DNA of 64,000 nt from Acidisarcina polymorpha (GTDB lineage: Bacteria; Acidobacteriota; Terriglobia; Terriglobales; Acidobacteriaceae): contig NZ_CP030840.1 of the NCBI RefSeq assembly GCF_003330725.1, positions 6,132,116 through 6,196,115 of the forward strand, read 5' to 3'. This document shows, one piece after another, positions 21,790-30,224 of the stretch (its first letter is position 1; every line of letters begins with the position of its first letter). The notes under the pieces were generated by a model. That model had not been told where the DNA came from, searched no databases, and saw only the letters and a program-made list of their open reading frames with translations. The position numbers and the translations under genes were made by a program.

Positions 21790-22521
21790 TCAGACGGCCG
21801 AGAAGCCGCCGTCGACAGCGAAGTCCATTCCATTCACGTAGCTCGAATCGTCTGAAGCAAGAAAGAGCGCTGCCGCGGCGATCTCCTCAGGACGACCCAT
21901 CTTTCCGCGGGGGATCAGGGACTCGAACATCTCCCTCGTTGCCTGGTCGAGACGCCGGGAATCCGGGGTGTCGACCTGCCCCGGGCTCAGCACGTTCACC
22001 CGGATTTTTCTGCCCTTCAATTCGTTGAGCCACGTGCGTGCAAAGGAGCGCAAGGCCGCCTTGCTCGCCGCGTACACGCCGAAGCCAGGGAATCCTTTCA
22101 CCGACGCGACCGATCCGGTCAAGATAATCGATCCGCCGTCGTTGATCAGCGGCAACGCCTTTTGAGCGGTGAATAAGGTTCCGCGCACAATCAGGCCGAA
22201 CTCCCCATCAAAGTGCTGCTCAGTAATTTCGCCAAGCACGGCGGCTTCGCCCTTACCTGCACTCGCAAAGAGAACGTCGATCTTGCCCTTTTCTCGCTTG
22301 ACCGTGTCGAACAGACGGTCGAGATCTTCGAGATTGGCCGCGTCGCCGCGCACGGCGGTCACGTTGCGGCCTATCAATTTGACGGCATCATCGAGCTGCT
22401 GCTGCCTCCTGCCGGTAATGAAAACGTAGGCGCCTTCTTCAACGAACAGCTTGGCGCTCGCCAGCGCCAGGCCGCTTGATCCACCCGTGATGACTGCAAC
22501 CTTACCGTTTAGCTTTCCCAT
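21790..22521 (-). CDS. Short-chain dehydrogenase/reductase (copy 1)
   Basis: A 243-residue classical SDR: TGGSSGLALA, ASAGKG, GSVASVKG, YAASK, YVNGMDFAVDGGFSAV. GAGGAG lies 5 bases before the second of two adjacent ATGs (22521), so that one is preferred over 22524. First gene of a minus-strand set with a second SDR, an NAD(P)-binding protein and a SnoaL-like protein, separated by about 90 bases each. It is divergent from an AraC-type regulator that probably controls the set. Confidence 0.9.
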   Translation of the reverse strand: MGKLNGKVAVITGGSSGLALASAKLFVEEGAYVFITGRRQQQLDDAVKLIGRNVTAVRGDAANLEDLDRLFDTVKREKGKIDVLFASAGKGEAAVLGEITEQHFDGEFGLIVRGTLFTAQKALPLINDGGSIILTGSVASVKGFPGFGVYAASKAALRSFARTWLNELKGRKIRVNVLSPGQVDTPDSRRLDQATREMFESLIPRGKMGRPEEIAAAALFLASDDSSYVNGMDFAVDGGFSAV

Positions 22522-22643
22522 CATGACTCCTCTTCGCAATGTGTGTCGCATTCAGTACAGTAGAGTAGAGTTCTTTAGTGGTGGACGAGAACTGCTCCGG
22601 AGTCTAAATTTTTTGTCCATTCGTCCAGATCAGGTAGCCTAAA
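22522..22643. promoter_or_regulatory. Divergent promoter region between SDR operon and AraC regulator
   Basis: A 122-base gap between the divergent starts. By position it should hold the promoters of both transcripts and the AraC-type operator. I could not assign -35/-10 boxes or a direct repeat with confidence. Confidence 0.4.
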
Positions 22644-23675
22644 GTGGATCCAATCACAGATATCTTCAGAACGATGCACGTCACCGCTTTCGGTCTGCAC
22701 AGGCTCGAAGCCACGGCCCCATGGGGCGTAAAACAGGAGAACCAGACCGAAGAAAAGGGCACGCCTTCCGGCAAGAGGATGCCACCTGCGGATCTGGCGC
22801 ACTTCGCCATGCTTTCTCGCGGCAACTGCTGGCTGAGTGTGGAAGGGGTTCCGGAGCCGATTCCCCTCACCGGTGGTGATTGCTTTTTGCTGGCGCGGGG
22901 GACTTCGATCGTTTTGCGCGACAGCCCGCGCACACGGCCAAGGTCGACCTTCCGCGAGATCGGGGCCACGGCCAACGGCAATGTCGCTCTTTATGGAGGC
23001 GGTGGCGCACCGACGACGATCGTGTGCGGGTCCTTGAGTTTCGATCGCGCCAGCCTGAAGCCGCTTTCCCAGTTATTGCCGAGCTTCATTCTGATGAAGG
23101 CCGATCAGGCTCGTACGCTTGCTCTTCACATCACCGTACAGGCGCTGGCTTCGGAGATGGCGGAACAGTCGCCGGGATCTGAAGTGGTGGCGAATCGGCT
23201 GGCCGAGGTTCTGTTTATCCAGGTACTCCGGGCGCATATTGCGTCGGGATCGGAACGCAACCAAGGCCCCAAACGCAACGGGGGCCCTGAACGCAAGAGT
23301 GGATGGCTGCGTGCAATTTTCGATCCCCAGGTAGGCACTGCCCTGAGTGCCGTTCACGACCGAGTGAGTACACCTTGGACGGTCGAATCCCTGGCGGAAG
23401 CGGCGGGCATGTCGCGCTCCGCATTCGCAGCACGTTTTAAAGAGCTACTCGGACAGACACCGCTCGAATACGTAACCGAGTGGCGGATGCAGAAGGCGAT
23501 GCAGTTACTCGAACAGCGGGACAAGAAGCTGATAGACGTTGCCCGGCTGGTCGGTTACGAGTCCCACGCTGCGTTCAGTAAGGCGTTCAAGCGGGTTGTC
23601 GGGGCCAACCCTGGTCAGTACCTCAAACGTGGTTTTGAACGCGACGGTCGCGCCGCAATAGCGGAAGATTTTTGA
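22644..23675 (+). CDS. AraC family transcriptional regulator with cupin-type sensor
   Basis: A 343-residue regulator. The N-terminal half is a cupin-like ligand domain (HFAMLSRGNCWLSVEG, PLTGGDCFLLARGTSIVL); the C-terminus is a double HTH (WTVESLAEAAGMSRSAFAARF, then MQLLEQRDKKLIDVARLVGY and SHAAFSKAFKRVVGANPGQY). A short Arg/Asn/Gly-rich linker (GSERNQGPKRNGGPERKSG) joins them. The start is GTG at 22644 with AGGTAG upstream; ATG at 22674 is possible. Divergent from the SDR operon, the usual layout for this subgroup. Effector unknown. Confidence 0.88.
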   Translation: MDPITDIFRTMHVTAFGLHRLEATAPWGVKQENQTEEKGTPSGKRMPPADLAHFAMLSRGNCWLSVEGVPEPIPLTGGDCFLLARGTSIVLRDSPRTRPRSTFREIGATANGNVALYGGGGAPTTIVCGSLSFDRASLKPLSQLLPSFILMKADQARTLALHITVQALASEMAEQSPGSEVVANRLAEVLFIQVLRAHIASGSERNQGPKRNGGPERKSGWLRAIFDPQVGTALSAVHDRVSTPWTVESLAEAAGMSRSAFAARFKELLGQTPLEYVTEWRMQKAMQLLEQRDKKLIDVARLVGYESHAAFSKAFKRVVGANPGQYLKRGFERDGRAAIAEDF

Positions 23676-23737
23676 AGCGGAGAATTGCGGCTTTCCGCTA
23701 GACGCGGTCGTACGGCAACTTCGATGCGAAGCCCCGT

Positions 23738-26170
23738 TCACTGCTCGCGCAGCAGGGCCAGAGGATTGACCCCGAGGGCTCGCTGCGCCGGAATCCATGT
23801 GGCAAACATCCCTATCAGCAGCATCGCCAAAACGACACCGGCCAAGACCAGCGGATCGTAGGGAGTTGCCTGATAAACGATGAGAGCCAGCACCCGGCTC
23901 CCCATAACTCCCAAGACCAGCCCCGCTGCCGAACCGATGGCGAACAACCTAAGGGGCAGTCCCAGTGCAGCCTGCAAAACTTCCCTGCGCTGGGCGCCGA
24001 GGGCGATGCGGATTCCCAATTCCCGAAGTCGCTTGCTCACTGAATATGCCGCCAGTCCAAAGATGCCGGTGATCGACAGCATGGCGCCCATGATGCCCAG
24101 CACGCCGAGCGAAACTGTCGCCATGCGCGAGGGGAACAAAGTTCCTCCCAGTTCTGTGCTCCAGGGCCGAATCGCCAAAACCATGCCGGGGTCGATGTCG
24201 CGAAGCACCCCTCTTACCGCCGCGGCAAGTTCCTGGGGGTCGCGGTTTGAACGCACCACCAGCCATGTCCAACTAGCCGGCGACTGCAGAAGAGGCAGGA
24301 ACATCGCGGGCTTCCGGGCTTCGGTGAGGTTGGCGTATTTTCCGTCTTCGACCAGCCCCACCACCCGCACGCGGGCACCATCCTGCAGCTTGAAATACCG
24401 GCCGACCGCGTCTGGTACGGAGCCCAGTATCCTGCGTGCGAACTCGCGGTTCACCACGGCTACGCGCGGGGCATTTGCGTCGTCATGCCAAGAAAAGGCC
24501 CTACCCGCCAATAAAGATGTCCCGGATGCGCGGAAGTAGTCTGGAGATATGTTGAACATATTCGGGTCGGCCGCAGCATTCGATGGCCTCAGATCTTCGG
24601 TTGTGTCGGTATAGACAAGCCCCTGCCAAGTACCGGGAGGTTCTAACGGCGGATAGTTCACCGATCCTACGGAGTCCACGCCAGGAATCGCTTGCACGGC
24701 ATCGATCATGCGCCGCTGCATTGCGGGTACTCTGTCGCCGCTGTAGCCGGCCGTGGTCAGATCGGTATCCACCAACATCGCATTCCGCGGCTCAAAACCA
24801 AAGTTGCTGTGCATAGCGCGCAAGAGTCCACGCACAGCAACCATCGATGAAGTGACCAGCACGGCACAGATCGCAATCTGGACGACAAGCAATACGTCTC
24901 GCACGGTCATTCGGCGTCCGAACGCGCCGGCCGCTCCAGCTTTGACGATCTCGTAGGGATTCGCCCGGAGGATCTGGCGGACTGGAACAATTCCGGAAAG
25001 AACTCCGCTGACCAATGCCAGGACGAAAGCTACCAGATAGACGTTCCCATCCGGAGTTACCGGCACATGGAGTGGGTATCGGGGAAATGGCTGCCACACG
25101 CTCAGCCGGCGCAATAGCAGGAGGCTTGCCGCGAGTCCGGCTACGCCTCCTGCCAACGAAAGCAGGAAGGATTCGGTGAACAACTGGCGCAAAATGCGAT
25201 TCCGGCTCGAACCAAGAGCCAGCCGCAAGGCCAATTCGCGAGAACGGTCAGCGGCCCGCGCAGCAAACAGACTGCCCAGGTTGGCACAGGCCGCTAACAG
25301 GATCAATACCGAGAGCAGCATCAATCCGGCGAGAAAAGCGCGCGTTGGCCCGTTCAAATAGTCGCCGTGAAGACCTGGCCGCGCCAGCGTATAGGAGCCG
25401 TCACTTTCTTCTTTGGGATAGCTTTTCTTAAGATAGGAATTCACGGAGTTCAGATCAGCGGTGGCCTGCGCCGGAGTGACTCCCGGCCTCAGACGCCCCA
25501 CCATCTCAAACATCCAATGGGCTCCGCGCGCGTTCAATATCGTCGCGTCGCCGGATAACTGCTCGTGATTCAAGATGGGCACGAAGACATCCGATGCGAA
25601 GAAGAGAATGGTCCCCTGAAATCCGGGAGGCGCAACGCCAAGGATGGTGAATGGGTGCCTGTTCAGCCGAACAACGCGGCCCACCACACCTCGATCATCC
25701 TGAAAATGGCTGTGCCAATATGCGTAGGAGAGGACGATATACGGCGCGCTGTTTGGGCCATGCTCATCGGACGCGTGGAAGAATCGCCCAAGGTAGGGTT
25801 GAGTACGCAATACGTCGAAATAGTTTGCGCTGGTCTCGTATTCCCACACATTGGATGGATCGTTGCCGGTATCCAGCCCGGATTGAGAGATAGCAAAGAC
25901 AGCGACATCGTCGAAGCTCTGATTGCGCTGGCGAAGGTCGCGATAGTCGGGATAGGAGTGTGAGGCGACGTCGCTCCCGTGCTGGATCACGAAAAGCCGC
26001 TCGGCCTGAGGCACATTCAGCGGGCGCAGAATGAGGGCATTTAGTACGCCGAAGACGAGGGCATTCGCTCCAATGGCAAGTGCCAGCGTCAACACTGCGG
26101 CGATGGCGAAGCCGGGAGACTTGCGCAGTTGGCGTAGGGCGAATCGCAGATCCTGCAGCAGGGTGGTCAT
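23738..26170 (-). CDS. ADOP-family duplicated orphan permease
   Basis: An 810-residue protein with two fused MacB/FtsX-type permease units, the architecture known as acidobacterial duplicated orphan permease. The N-terminus LLQDLRFALRQLRKSPGF is the family hallmark; unit one ends around residues 280-410 with RSRELALRLALGSSRNRILRQL, unit two with KRLRELGIRIALGAQRREVLQAAL and NPLALLREQ. No ATPase is adjacent, as usual for the family. GGAG precedes the ATG. Role in the family is undefined; export or envelope sensing has been suggested by analogy with MacB. Confidence 0.93.
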   Translation of the reverse strand: MTTLLQDLRFALRQLRKSPGFAIAAVLTLALAIGANALVFGVLNALILRPLNVPQAERLFVIQHGSDVASHSYPDYRDLRQRNQSFDDVAVFAISQSGLDTGNDPSNVWEYETSANYFDVLRTQPYLGRFFHASDEHGPNSAPYIVLSYAYWHSHFQDDRGVVGRVVRLNRHPFTILGVAPPGFQGTILFFASDVFVPILNHEQLSGDATILNARGAHWMFEMVGRLRPGVTPAQATADLNSVNSYLKKSYPKEESDGSYTLARPGLHGDYLNGPTRAFLAGLMLLSVLILLAACANLGSLFAARAADRSRELALRLALGSSRNRILRQLFTESFLLSLAGGVAGLAASLLLLRRLSVWQPFPRYPLHVPVTPDGNVYLVAFVLALVSGVLSGIVPVRQILRANPYEIVKAGAAGAFGRRMTVRDVLLVVQIAICAVLVTSSMVAVRGLLRAMHSNFGFEPRNAMLVDTDLTTAGYSGDRVPAMQRRMIDAVQAIPGVDSVGSVNYPPLEPPGTWQGLVYTDTTEDLRPSNAAADPNMFNISPDYFRASGTSLLAGRAFSWHDDANAPRVAVVNREFARRILGSVPDAVGRYFKLQDGARVRVVGLVEDGKYANLTEARKPAMFLPLLQSPASWTWLVVRSNRDPQELAAAVRGVLRDIDPGMVLAIRPWSTELGGTLFPSRMATVSLGVLGIMGAMLSITGIFGLAAYSVSKRLRELGIRIALGAQRREVLQAALGLPLRLFAIGSAAGLVLGVMGSRVLALIVYQATPYDPLVLAGVVLAMLLIGMFATWIPAQRALGVNPLALLREQ

Positions 26171-26503
26171 GTCAAGCTCCGGTTATCGACTGTCCATTGA
26201 GGAAAAGGATGGCAATTCGAGAGCCATAGTGGCTTTGACGCAAGTCTCTGGAAATCGATCGGCTTACGAAATTTAGCAGGCGCATGGGAACCGATCCAGT
26301 GTCCGGTTTCACCGAAGAGTGTCCGTGAATGAACCGGGTCGGCGGCGGGGAGGAGAACCATCGGGACGCGAGCGCAAGGTCCGAACCCACTTAAGCAAAC
26401 GGTCTCACGCAGCACGATGCCCAACACGCCCGGCCATCAGCTGAGGTCCAAATCCCGGTAGTGGATTAGTTCCAAGCAGACCTATGATCCAAGTCCAAGG
26501 CAC
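26171..26503. other. Intergenic region between two minus-strand genes
   Basis: About 330 bases between the MFS gene and the ADOP gene. It should carry the ADOP promoter. I see no supported gene and no U-tract terminator. Confidence 0.4.
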
Positions 26504-27793
26504 TCAGCGAAGTGGCTGCTGCGGTGTTCCGGAAGCACTTTGTTTGCGTAAGCTGGCGCCTGCATGCTTGTTTCGGCGGGCAAGAACGTAGACTGCTGCG
26601 ACCAAGGCGGCGGCGAAGCCTGCTGCGGCACCGGCGGCGAGCGACCAACGGGGACCGAAGTGGTTGGCGATCCAACCAACGATGGGAGCGCCCATCGTCA
26701 TTCCACCGAGGGCAATGCCGACTCGCAGCGCCATGACCCTGCCGCGCATGGAAGGTTCAGTCGAGAGCTGCATGATGCTGTTGGTGCCGTTGGTCAAGGT
26801 CAGGACAGCCGCGCCGCTAATTGCGAGTGCGGCCGCAAACCACCAGTATCCGGGTGCGAGCGCACCGAGGGTACAGCCCAGCCCGAAGACGCCGGCGCCG
26901 GCCAGCAGAGACGATAAGCCTGGTCGCTTTTGCCCGGCAGCAAACAACCCTCCCGAGAGCGAGCCCACGGCCATGATCGAGGAGAGCAGGCCGAAGGCGC
27001 GGGCGCCGGAGTGGAAGACATTCACGGCCATCGTCGAAATGAAGATGGGAAAATTCAGACCAAAGGCGCCGATCAGAAAGAGCATGATGAGGATGGCCCG
27101 CAGATCCGGTTTCCGCCACACATAGCGAAGCCCCTCCCGAAATCCTGAGGCGCTGCGGTGGGCTCGAGCGCTTGTACGCAGCTCTGAAAGACGAAAGAAC
27201 GACATCGAGATGAGAACCGCTGCGAACGAGAGCCCGTTCAGAAGAAAGGCCCAGCCGATGCCAACCTTTGCGATGAGCAAACCGGCAACGGCAGGACCAA
27301 TCATCTGGGCTGCATTGAACGAAGTTGAATTCAAGGCCACGGCATTGGGGAGGTCTTCGTCACCCACCATCTCCGCGACAAAGGTCTGTCTCACCGGAGC
27401 ATCGAGCGCCGCGGCGGAGCCGGACAGGAAGGTGAACACATACAAGTGCCAGAGCCGGATGACTCCGGTGATGGTGAGAACTCCCAGGCCGAGCGCCAGC
27501 ACTCCCATGGTTGCCTGGGTGAACATCAGGAGCTTGCGCTGATTGAGCCGGTCGGCAGCCGAGCCTGTCCAGGGCAGGAACAGAAGCTGCGGCGCGAACT
27601 GCAGGCCCATCACGATACCCAGTGCGGACGCATCATGATGGGTCAGCTGGGTCAGCACAAGCCAGTCCTGAGCGACGCGCTGCATCCAGGTACCGACGTT
27701 GGAAATCAGGCCGCCTGCCGTCCATAGGCGAAAGTTGAAGCTTCGCAGAGAGCGAAATGTGGAGCGACGGGCGCCGGAGACTGGGATTTTCAT
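26504..27793 (-). CDS. MFS transporter (MFS_3 / EntS-like exporter)
   Basis: A 429-residue twelve-helix transporter. N-terminus FRSLRSFNFRLWTAGGLISNVGTWMQRVAQDWLVLTQ is the signature of the MFS_3 group (EntS and drug exporters); other marks are GSAADRLNQRKLL in loop 2-3, ALDAPVRQTFVAEMV, and NALNSTSFNAAQMIGPAVAG-like NAVALNSTSFNAAQMIGP. Its ATG overlaps the stop of the preceding small membrane protein by ATGA, so the two are coupled. In a MarR-led operon, efflux of a toxic or aromatic compound is the likely job. Confidence 0.9.
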   Translation of the reverse strand: MKIPVSGARRSTFRSLRSFNFRLWTAGGLISNVGTWMQRVAQDWLVLTQLTHHDASALGIVMGLQFAPQLLFLPWTGSAADRLNQRKLLMFTQATMGVLALGLGVLTITGVIRLWHLYVFTFLSGSAAALDAPVRQTFVAEMVGDEDLPNAVALNSTSFNAAQMIGPAVAGLLIAKVGIGWAFLLNGLSFAAVLISMSFFRLSELRTSARAHRSASGFREGLRYVWRKPDLRAILIMLFLIGAFGLNFPIFISTMAVNVFHSGARAFGLLSSIMAVGSLSGGLFAAGQKRPGLSSLLAGAGVFGLGCTLGALAPGYWWFAAALAISGAAVLTLTNGTNSIMQLSTEPSMRGRVMALRVGIALGGMTMGAPIVGWIANHFGPRWSLAAGAAAGFAAALVAAVYVLARRNKHAGASLRKQSASGTPQQPLR

Positions 27794-28119
27794 GGGCGCG
27801 ACGACGGGTTGCCTCCATGGAACTGGCCGAAGTGACGCGCCGAAAAGATGCTGATGGGCAGCGCTCCCAGGCCGAACGCAACGATGTGGCTGGTCGTGCG
27901 CGGGTGAAATTCACCGACATGCGCGACTAGCAGATAGGCAACTACGGCGTTGAAGAAGCCCCAAACGACATTGACGGTTGACGAGGAGAGCCCTCGGCCG
28001 GGCGGTTTTGCGAAGGGACTCTGGAAGGCGCGTCCCATTGTGCCGGCGACAAAGTGAGGGATGGCGTTTGCGGTAAAAACGCCCCCGAAGAAGTACGACA
28101 CAAGCCATGGCCAATTCAT
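27790..28119 (-). CDS. Small membrane protein of unknown function, 109 residues
   Basis: Three hydrophobic segments (LVSYFFGGVFTANAIPHFVAG, VNVVWGFFNAVVAYLLVAHV, VAFGLGALPISIFSARHFG). It is same-strand with the MarR/isochorismatase genes and overlaps the MFS start by four bases. The pattern is often seen next to transporters of this kind; function unknown. Confidence 0.75.
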   Translation of the reverse strand: MNWPWLVSYFFGGVFTANAIPHFVAGTMGRAFQSPFAKPPGRGLSSSTVNVVWGFFNAVVAYLLVAHVGEFHPRTTSHIVAFGLGALPISIFSARHFGQFHGGNPSSRP

Positions 28120-28133
28120 GTGCAGTGGTCCTT

Positions 28134-28199
28134 TCTTCTGACGAACTCTCCGCCGGTCTTCTGACGAACTCTCCGCTAATCTTCCGACGGGCTCTCCAG
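28134..28199. repeat. 23-base tandem repeat at the 3' end of the isochorismatase gene
   Basis: TCTTCTGACGAACTCTCCG(CC/CT)(GG/AA) at 28134-28156 and 28157-28179, and a diverged third copy from 28180 that is the last codons of the isochorismatase gene (SPSED-stop, minus strand). The two outer copies lie just downstream of the stop. Confidence 0.85.
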
Positions 28200-28745
28200 C
28201 AGCGAAATGATTTCCTGCGTAAAGCCGGTCTCGCCGAGACGGGGAAAGACGTTCTGGATGCTGTAGGCGTGGGTTTCCTCGCGAAGATCGGTCATCGCAT
28301 CGAGGACGAGGGTCACATTGAATCCCTGCTCGTAGGCCTGGCGGGCGGTGGCTTCGACGCCGACGGATGTCGCCACTCCAGTCACAACAACCTGGGTAGC
28401 GCCTCGCTCGCTGAGCTGGCGTTCAAGATCAGTGGTTGCGAAGGATCCCCAGCTTCGCTTGGTGATGACGATGTCGCCCGGCTGCTGATCCAGCTGGGGC
28501 AGAAGGTCGGTCCATCCTGCGGGAAACATCTGGCTGCTGCGCGGACGCAGTTCGGTGCGGCCTGATGGCCGGCCCGCTACATTGACTAGCACTACCGGGA
28601 GGTTCTTCGCACGGAAGATATCGAGCAATGCCCGCGTCCGATCGATGATCTCGCCGAGCGGATGTAGGAACTTCTGATCGGCTATTCCCTTTTGCAGGTC
28701 GACGACGATCAACGCGGTTATGGGATCGAGAGCAGTAAGCGGCAT
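28176..28745 (-). CDS. Isochorismatase-family hydrolase without the usual Cys
   Basis: A 189-residue cysteine-hydrolase-superfamily protein. Asp is present in ALIVVDLQKGI and Lys in VITKRSWGSF, but the nucleophile position reads VVVTGVATSVGVEATA, with Gly where amidase members have Cys. Known isochorismatases such as EntB and PhzD also lack the Cys and hydrolyse vinyl ethers, so a nicotinamidase role is unlikely. It lies between a MarR regulator and a membrane protein/MFS pair. Substrate unknown. Confidence 0.85.
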   Translation of the reverse strand: MPLTALDPITALIVVDLQKGIADQKFLHPLGEIIDRTRALLDIFRAKNLPVVLVNVAGRPSGRTELRPRSSQMFPAGWTDLLPQLDQQPGDIVITKRSWGSFATTDLERQLSERGATQVVVTGVATSVGVEATARQAYEQGFNVTLVLDAMTDLREETHAYSIQNVFPRLGETGFTQEIISLLESPSED

Positions 28746-28799
28746 GTTGGTTCTTTCTCCGTGTAAAGGAAGTGGAGGTCGGCTGAAAGGAAGGGCTGA

Positions 28800-29249
28800 C
28801 TAATCCTCAGCAAGCCGTTTCAGCAGTTCAAGCGCCTGCTCAAGCTTTTCCTGATCGCGAGCCGAGAGTTTCTGCGAAATAGTTGCAGTCAGCCAATCCT
28901 GCCTCGCGGTCCTGCCCTCTTCAAGCCACCTTAGGCATTTTGGCGTGAGAGACATCAGAGTCTGGCGGCCGTCGCCTGGATCAGGCGCGCCGATGACCAA
29001 GCCGGCTTGCTGCAGTGGCTTCACCACTGCGCTCATGGACTGCGGGCGCATGCCTTCCACTCGCGCCAGACTTGAAACCGTCGCCGGTCCGTGCTCTTCG
29101 AGCCGAAGAATAACCGCGACCTGGGATGGGGTGAGTTCGCTGCGGCCGCCGTATTCGCGTAAGCGCAGCTTGAGCTTGCGGAATATTGCGCGGATCTCGG
29201 CAGCCAGTGTCGATGGAAGACTGATCTGGGTAGATGACTTGCGGCTCAC
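28800..29249 (-). CDS. MarR family transcriptional regulator
   Basis: A 149-residue winged-helix dimeric regulator: LTPSQVAVILRLEEHGPATVSSLARVEGMRPQSMS is the first half of the wHTH and VVKPLQQAGLVIGAPDPGDGRQTLMSLT the wing. GTG start with GAGAG upstream. An inverted repeat 17 bases upstream is a good operator candidate. First gene of a minus-strand operon with isochorismatase-like hydrolase, membrane protein and MFS exporter, which it probably represses with an aromatic effector. Confidence 0.9.
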   Translation of the reverse strand: MSRKSSTQISLPSTLAAEIRAIFRKLKLRLREYGGRSELTPSQVAVILRLEEHGPATVSSLARVEGMRPQSMSAVVKPLQQAGLVIGAPDPGDGRQTLMSLTPKCLRWLEEGRTARQDWLTATISQKLSARDQEKLEQALELLKRLAED

Positions 29250-29265
29250 CAGATCAATCTCTCAT

Positions 29266-29301
29266 ATATGCAGGTAATCTGTAAAGATTGCCTGTTCATA
29301 T
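29266..29301. promoter_or_regulatory. Candidate MarR operator
   Basis: ATATGCAGGTAATCT, then GTAA, then AGATTGCCTGTTCATAT: an inverted repeat with one mismatch in the core and a 2-base slip near the end. It is centred about 35 bases upstream of the MarR GTG, the usual place for autoregulation. Confidence 0.6.
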
Positions 29302-29463
29302 CTATGAGTCTGATTTTCAATTCTTTTGCGCGGGAGGCCCACGTTTGCGGATTCGAATGAAGTGATCACAGAGCTAGACAGTAATCGGCAGGCGAGCCAT
29401 CTCGCGCCCATAATTATTTGTCGGTGAACCGAACTCTCACTCACTCCGATCTCTCTCTCAAGC

Positions 29464-30069
29464 ATGCGCACGCTAACTCAACGCGAGAAGCCGCCTACCC
29501 AGGACCAGACCCTGCTGGTGCTTCTCGCCCAAGCCGGAGACCGGGGCGCGCTGGAACAACTTCTCCATGACACCTATCCTCCGTTGCGTCGCTACATCAC
29601 CCGCCTCGTCGGCGTCGCTCTCGCCGATGACGTACTCCAGGAGACCTCGCTCCAGATCTTCCGCAAGCTTCCCTTCCTGCGTGAGCCCGCCGTCTTCCGC
29701 CCCTGGGCCCTGAGGATCGCCTCGCGCATCGCCTTTGCCCATCTCAAACGTGCACGCCGCTGGCAGCCCCTCGAAGACGCTCCTCCTGAACCCGTCACCA
29801 CCCTAAGCACCGGCCTCGGCGAGGCGCCCGATGAAGCATTCCTTACCCTGCTCGAGCATGTTTCGCCGGCCAGCCGAGCCGTTCTCCTTCTCCATTACCA
29901 GCAGGATTTTTCGCTTGAAGAAAGCGCCGCCATTTTGGAGATTCCGGTCGGCACCGCCAAGTCGCGCCTCCATTACGGAGTCACCACCCTTGTATGTTGC
30001 GTTCAGAGGCGTGACGATAGGTTACGTTTCGGCGGAGAGGCCGTTCCCACCCGAGGCCAGCCTTGCTGA
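29464..30069 (+). CDS. ECF sigma factor with its C-terminal tail replaced by IS sequence
   Basis: A 201-residue frame. Region 2 covers residues ~25-95 (LHDTYPPLRRYITRLVG, DDVLQETSLQIFRKL, FRPWALRIASRIAFAHLKR) and region 4 residues ~130-175 (SPASRAVLLLHYQQDFSLEESAAILEI, GTAKSRLHYGVTTL). After residue ~176 the sequence turns Cys/Arg-rich (VCCVQRRDDR) and no longer looks like a sigma factor: this is the edge of the IS110-type element. The HTH is intact, so activity may be kept. The natural end of the gene seems to lie past the element near 31490-31540, where it would overlap the next gene. Confidence 0.8.
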   Translation: MRTLTQREKPPTQDQTLLVLLAQAGDRGALEQLLHDTYPPLRRYITRLVGVALADDVLQETSLQIFRKLPFLREPAVFRPWALRIASRIAFAHLKRARRWQPLEDAPPEPVTTLSTGLGEAPDEAFLTLLEHVSPASRAVLLLHYQQDFSLEESAAILEIPVGTAKSRLHYGVTTLVCCVQRRDDRLRFGGEAVPTRGQPC

Positions 30070-30224
30070 GCCTGATGCGAAGATCGGCCGCCGTCCCTCT
30101 CTTTTTATGCTGTGGAGAATCGGAGGCCTTTGGAGCCTGCATGTTCAAGGTCAGCAGAAAGAGGAAGCCCGTGGACGCGGACAGGGACGGCTGCTGAAGC
30201 CCATCCTAGTGCCGAAGGAGGTCT

